Source of the DNA: a virus
DNA: 61,203 nucleotides
Virus record (IMG/VR): IMGVR_UViG_3300042564_004703
Location: 1-61,203 of that record
Direction: 5' to 3' (one strand)
Below are positions 57,934 to 61,203 of this stretch, one piece after another. Every line of letters starts with the position of its first letter. Position 1 is the stretch's first letter. Both the position numbers and the translations under genes were made by a program. Below the pieces are notes generated by a model. The model was not told the origin of the DNA and searched no databases. It worked only from the letters and a program-made list of their open reading frames with translations.

Positions 57934-59202
57934 ATGAGTAATAATAATTGCGGATGCAATAATACAACAACAACACATGCTTGTAATTCTTGCCAATCAA
58001 CTCCTTGTACACCACAACCAATTTGTGATTGTCCAGGTGGTTATATGTCAAGCGATTGTGTAAATAATGTCAAGGCACAATTTGAATGCCTAAATATTGA
58101 AAGTAATCAAACACTTACAGAAACTTTTGAACAAATGGATTCAGCTATTTGTGATAAATTTGCTGAAGTTGATAGTCACTTTGACCTAGTAAACGTTGGA
58201 ACAGGTGAAGATGTGTATAAAGGAATTAACCTTTTGGGGCAAAAAGAAATAAAAACAATAAAGTCAGCAGGAGGGACAGTAACAATAACAACTTCTGTTG
58301 ATGGCAACGAAATAAATTTAGAAGCAGGGGACCCAACAGCAATTTCTATTACATCAGATGATGATAGCGTAACAATTACAGAAGGAGACGGTGTTATTGA
58401 TTTATCAGTTGACACAAGTAAAAGTTTTTTAGAGTTAACAGACACACCTAATGATTATAACTCAGACACTTTAAAATTAGTAAGAGTAAATTCAGCAGAG
58501 ACAGGATTAGAGTTTGTAGTGGATAATTCAGTGAAACAGTTAACTACAACCAATCCTGGAGGAACTCCAACAACATATTCCCCTACAGCAGGGGTAATAA
58601 ATTTACCTAACGCATCCCTTACGGAAGCAGGAATAATTACAAATACAACAACGGCTGATATTCAAAAATTTAAAGGTAGAAAAAGATTTGTAGGAGCTAA
58701 TAAAGGAATTGACCAAAATTCTGTATCTATTTTTGATGTACGTTCTGCGGACGAAACTGAATCTTTCTTAGCTGTTAGAGAAAGTGGTTGGATTTATATA
58801 ACAGGTAATATGTTTACTAATAAAATACTAGATTTCAAAGTTGACGAACCAATACCAGGGGACCCTCCAAATGGTAGCAGTTACACAGGAAGAATTCGTA
58901 GAAGCGGTGATAGACTAGTAATTGGAGAACAGACAAATGGTTCTAAAAGCATTACCTTAGACTTAAATACAGGAAACACAACAATCGGAGGTTCTGGAAC
59001 AGGCACTTCTACAACAACAGAAATATTTGAAGTTTTTGCAACAGACAAAGGCTCAATTCCATTTCCTAGAATGACTTATATAGAAAGAACAGGATTCACT
59101 CCAAGTAAAACAGGAACTCACGTATACCAAACAAACACAGCCAGTGGTTTTGCAGAAGGAGTTTATGTTTGGAAAACAAGTGGGTGGGTTTTTGCTTATT
59201 AA
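57934..59202 (+). CDS. Cys-rich tail fibre
   Basis: 422 residues. The first ~50 residues hold ten Cys (CGCNN, CNSCQSTPC, CDCPGGY), then a beta shaft with acidic repeats (SITSDDDSVTITEGDGVIDL), and a tip ending TNTASGFAEGVYVWKTSGWV. The Cys-rich start may bind metal or cross-link fibres after release. Last fibre gene before the terminators. Confidence 0.7.
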   Translation: MSNNNCGCNNTTTTHACNSCQSTPCTPQPICDCPGGYMSSDCVNNVKAQFECLNIESNQTLTETFEQMDSAICDKFAEVDSHFDLVNVGTGEDVYKGINLLGQKEIKTIKSAGGTVTITTSVDGNEINLEAGDPTAISITSDDDSVTITEGDGVIDLSVDTSKSFLELTDTPNDYNSDTLKLVRVNSAETGLEFVVDNSVKQLTTTNPGGTPTTYSPTAGVINLPNASLTEAGIITNTTTADIQKFKGRKRFVGANKGIDQNSVSIFDVRSADETESFLAVRESGWIYITGNMFTNKILDFKVDEPIPGDPPNGSSYTGRIRRSGDRLVIGEQTNGSKSITLDLNTGNTTIGGSGTGTSTTTEIFEVFATDKGSIPFPRMTYIERTGFTPSKTGTHVYQTNTASGFAEGVYVWKTSGWVFAY

Positions 59203-59209
59203 CAATAAA

Positions 59210-59231
59210 TCAGGAGGGTGGTTTTTCCTGA
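59210..59231 (+). other. hairpin downstream of fibre gene
   Basis: TCAGGA-10 nt-TCCTGA, 7 nt after the fibre stop codon. First of two hairpins that end the fibre operon. Confidence 0.6.
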
Positions 59232-59245
59232 ATATTTTTCTTGGT

Positions 59246-59276
59246 AGGGTGGTGGAGAAATCTATCACCCTTTTTT
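59246..59276 (+). terminator. rho-independent terminator of the fibre operon
   Basis: AGGGTG-14 nt-CACCCT followed by TTTTT. Directly upstream of late promoter P4. Confidence 0.85.
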
Positions 59277-59293
59277 AATTAAACCAAAATTAT

Positions 59294-59331
59294 AAGGATT
59301 TTGTATAAAATGTAATTAATTAGTAATTTTG
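59294..59331 (+). promoter_or_regulatory. late promoter P4 (ring/tail genes)
   Basis: AAGGATTTTG, 20 nt, TAATTTTG, then 4 nt to the ATG at 59336. AAAATTAT precedes the box as in P1. Confidence 0.8.
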
Positions 59332-59335
59332 CAGA

Positions 59336-60001
59336 ATGAATAATAGTAGCCTTGTTAGCCGAGTACAATCTTTATTGAAAGGGACTTCCAAAGATGGGAG
59401 AATCTCAAGAAGACTTATATTAAAAACTGCCGAATCAAAAGCAAAGTTTCTAATAGCTCAAAAACTTAATGACCGTTCTTTATATAGAGAACAAAATTTA
59501 TATCAAACTATATCTTGTATTGAACTTATAGACCAAGATATTATAAGATGCCCTATAATAGAATTTAAAAGTTGTAGAAGTTTAAAAAGAAGTAAGTTAA
59601 AATTGCCTGAACTAATACACAGCAAGTATGGAAACTCTTTAAAAGAAGTTACATCAATAGATGGACAATACTCTTTTGAACCTATAACACCTTCTCAATA
59701 TAGATTAAACAAAAAGAGAACTTTAAAAACAAAAACAGATTATTTCTATGTTCAAGATGGGTATTTATATTTACCTGATAGTGAAGTAGAAATGGTAAAT
59801 ATTATTATACTAACAACAGATTTATATGGGTTGGAACAGTGTTCTTCTTGCAGTGAGAATAAATGTAAGAGTGCATGGGATTTTGAATTTATATGTCCTG
59901 ATAAACTATTAGAAGTTGTAATACAAGAAACAATAAAAGAGTTGTCTTTAAATAAACAAATAAGAGAAGATGTAAACCCAAATCTAAATGAAGCCACGTA
60001 G
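59336..60001 (+). CDS. putative stabilisation/ring protein (crAss-like)
   Basis: 221 residues. Helical, basic start (LKGTSKDGRISRRLILKTAE) then beta strands and a Cys cluster (CSSCSENKCKSAW), ending in helices. Size, order and pattern resemble the stabilisation (Stab) or ring protein that opens the tail-assembly block of crAss-like phages. Leaderless start predicted. Confidence 0.55.
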   Translation: MNNSSLVSRVQSLLKGTSKDGRISRRLILKTAESKAKFLIAQKLNDRSLYREQNLYQTISCIELIDQDIIRCPIIEFKSCRSLKRSKLKLPELIHSKYGNSLKEVTSIDGQYSFEPITPSQYRLNKKRTLKTKTDYFYVQDGYLYLPDSEVEMVNIIILTTDLYGLEQCSSCSENKCKSAWDFEFICPDKLLEVVIQETIKELSLNKQIREDVNPNLNEAT

Positions 60002-60548
60002 TAAATACACAAGACCAAAAGAAGAGAACTACATAACTCCCAAATCTTTAAAGAAACTTCGCAAAATAAGAAAAAAAATAGAGCTTAGATTGAGTGAAGA
60101 ATTTGTAAACATAGAAGACACTTTTTCATATAGAATGTATGATGCTTATAAAAGGAAGTCTAAAAATCCAATGCTATTGACAGAGTATAGAAAACTTATT
60201 AGAAAGTTCTTTGTAGCCGTTAGAAAACATTTATTAAATAATGAAGCAGGAGTATTTTTAAAAGATTTTGGATATTTTTGTATTATAAGAAACCCAAAAC
60301 CACAGAGAAGAAATTTTAAGTTCTCTATGAAGCATAAGTTTGAACCGACTTTTATTCCTATAAGAAAAGATAACTTAATGCAAACTTGGACTTTAGATAA
60401 TACATTTTTACATTTTATACATTTTGTTTTGAGAATGAAAATGATGAAAGGTAAGAAGTATAAGATAGCATATACTATGTTAAATAACTTATATGGAACT
60501 TCGCAAGTAAACGTTTATAAAAAAGAAGTAGATGATAACAATAAGTAA
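59988..60548 (+). CDS. IHF-like virion protein (crAss-like)
   Basis: 186 residues, very basic. The middle VRKHLLNNEAGVFLKDFGYF resembles the strand-loop of IHF/HU-type proteins, as in the IHF-like genes of crAss-like phages that sit next to the Stab gene. Probably binds DNA at the portal or in the tail. Overlaps both neighbours by 14-17 nt. Confidence 0.5.
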   Translation: MKPRSKYTRPKEENYITPKSLKKLRKIRKKIELRLSEEFVNIEDTFSYRMYDAYKRKSKNPMLLTEYRKLIRKFFVAVRKHLLNNEAGVFLKDFGYFCIIRNPKPQRRNFKFSMKHKFEPTFIPIRKDNLMQTWTLDNTFLHFIHFVLRMKMMKGKKYKIAYTMLNNLYGTSQVNVYKKEVDDNNK

Positions 60549-61203
60549 TATAATTACCGACATAAAATCTGAATTAAAATCTTATTCTGAGGCAGGATTA
60601 ATAGATGAAATAACATTAAGACTTCACTTAATAAACGAGTTAAAACGTTTTGGTGGAAATATAATGGATGTCTATCCTGTCATTTTAGAGGTCAAAAATA
60701 GTAGAACAAAACTTCCTGAAAATTTCTTTTCTTTATACAGGGCAGTAAGAATTTATCCAAAAGGATATAGCTGTGAAGAAGATTGTACTTTAGATGAAAT
60801 AAACTTTGGACAGACTTTTTTTAGGGTAAGAAAAGAAGCCTCTACTACTTGGGACAATTTCTCAGGAAAATTTACAGAAGGAGATTACACAGAAGTGACA
60901 GAAAAGGTTTACATACAAAATAAAAATGTAAATATTCACTATGGAAATCAAACACTTTTACAATTAGTACAAGGTTTTGATAAATCTAAACTAGACCCTA
61001 AATGTGAAAATTTAAATATTCGACAAAGCCCTTATAAAATAAGTATAATAAATGAAACACTACAAACTAATTTTAGTAAAGGATTTATTTGTTTGTGGTA
61101 TCAGGGACTAAGAGTAGAAGAAGAAACAGATGACGTAATACTCCCTGAAGACCCAAATGCAAGACTATATGAATTTCTAATGTACACAGGTAAAGCAAAA
61201 GTA
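60532..61203 (+). CDS. tail tubular/ring-type protein, partial
   Basis: The frame starts at ATG 60532 (MITISNIITDIKSELKSYSE) inside the end of the previous gene and runs off the window (224 codons visible). The N-terminal helices and the beta part with YPVILEVKNSRTKLP and FFSLYRAVRIY fit the tail tubular proteins of podovirus-like phages. Incomplete. Confidence 0.55.
   Translation, partial: MITISNIITDIKSELKSYSEAGLIDEITLRLHLINELKRFGGNIMDVYPVILEVKNSRTKLPENFFSLYRAVRIYPKGYSCEEDCTLDEINFGQTFFRVRKEASTTWDNFSGKFTEGDYTEVTEKVYIQNKNVNIHYGNQTLLQLVQGFDKSKLDPKCENLNIRQSPYKISIINETLQTNFSKGFICLWYQGLRVEEETDDVILPEDPNARLYEFLMYTGKAKV

Noticed and set aside
1-61203. Integrase, reverse transcriptase (diversity-generating element) or rRNA genes
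   Set aside because: No tyrosine or serine recombinase, reverse transcriptase motif, or rRNA sequence was found on either strand of this window.

Overview
The window is about 61 kb of a large, AT-rich tailed dsDNA phage genome, open at both ends. The host is almost certainly a Bacteroidota bacterium, probably of the Flavobacteriia. The reasons are promoters of the Bacteroidota type (TTTG, 20 nt, TAnnTTTG), A-rich leaders with no Shine-Dalgarno sequence, very low GC, and late genes for a large terminase, portal, major capsid protein, endolysin and fibres. The block at 59.3-61.2 kb (stabilisation/ring-like protein, IHF-like protein, tail-tube-like protein) and the general layout recall crAss-like phages (Crassvirales). 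That placement is inference.

Layout. (a) 1-9.2 kb, minus strand: about 25 small early genes, mostly unknown, several under 60 codons, with a perfect parS-like palindrome at 2660-2675. (b) 9.3-10.4 kb, minus: an overlapping spanin-like pair and a small membrane protein. (c) 10.47-14.04 kb: four gene cassettes separated by five attC-like imperfect inverted repeats (R1-R5). (d) 14.0-24.6 kb, minus: early/middle genes for co-chaperonin GroES, SSB, a dATP/dGTP pyrophosphohydrolase-like protein, a 212-residue HisRS-like core, a candidate ~660-nt structured RNA, PhoH, a Seg-like protein, RecA/UvsX, two homing-type nucleases and an ExoX-C-like protein. (e) 24.66-26.9 kb: a second attC-like cassette group in reverse orientation that carries a Mom-like DNA-modification gene. 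(f) 27.2-29.2 kb, minus: an AEP-type primase and a second structured RNA with tandem promoters. (g) 29.3-61.2 kb, plus strand: late genes for GroEL, TerL, portal, scaffold, capsid, a homing endonuclease, neck, a major structural protein, holin-like proteins, GH19 endolysin, long fibres and tail-ring genes.

Regulation. Two promoter classes can be read from the sequence. Early/middle promoters are TTTG or TTG, exactly 20 nt, then TAnnTTTG. The late class adds an AAGGATTTTG box, again exactly 20 nt before TAnnTTTG; four copies drive late genes and a fifth lies in front of structured RNA 2. Four start codons lie exactly 4 nt after the TTTG, which predicts leaderless mRNAs.

The most striking feature is the integron-like cassette system. 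In six of the seven units the first 7-10 nt (beginning GTT) are the exact reverse complement of the box ending in AAC at the unit's other end. This is the attC signature left by G^TT recombination, yet no integrase is present in the window. Several cassettes hold a convergent, 3'-overlapping gene pair, an unusual cassette design.
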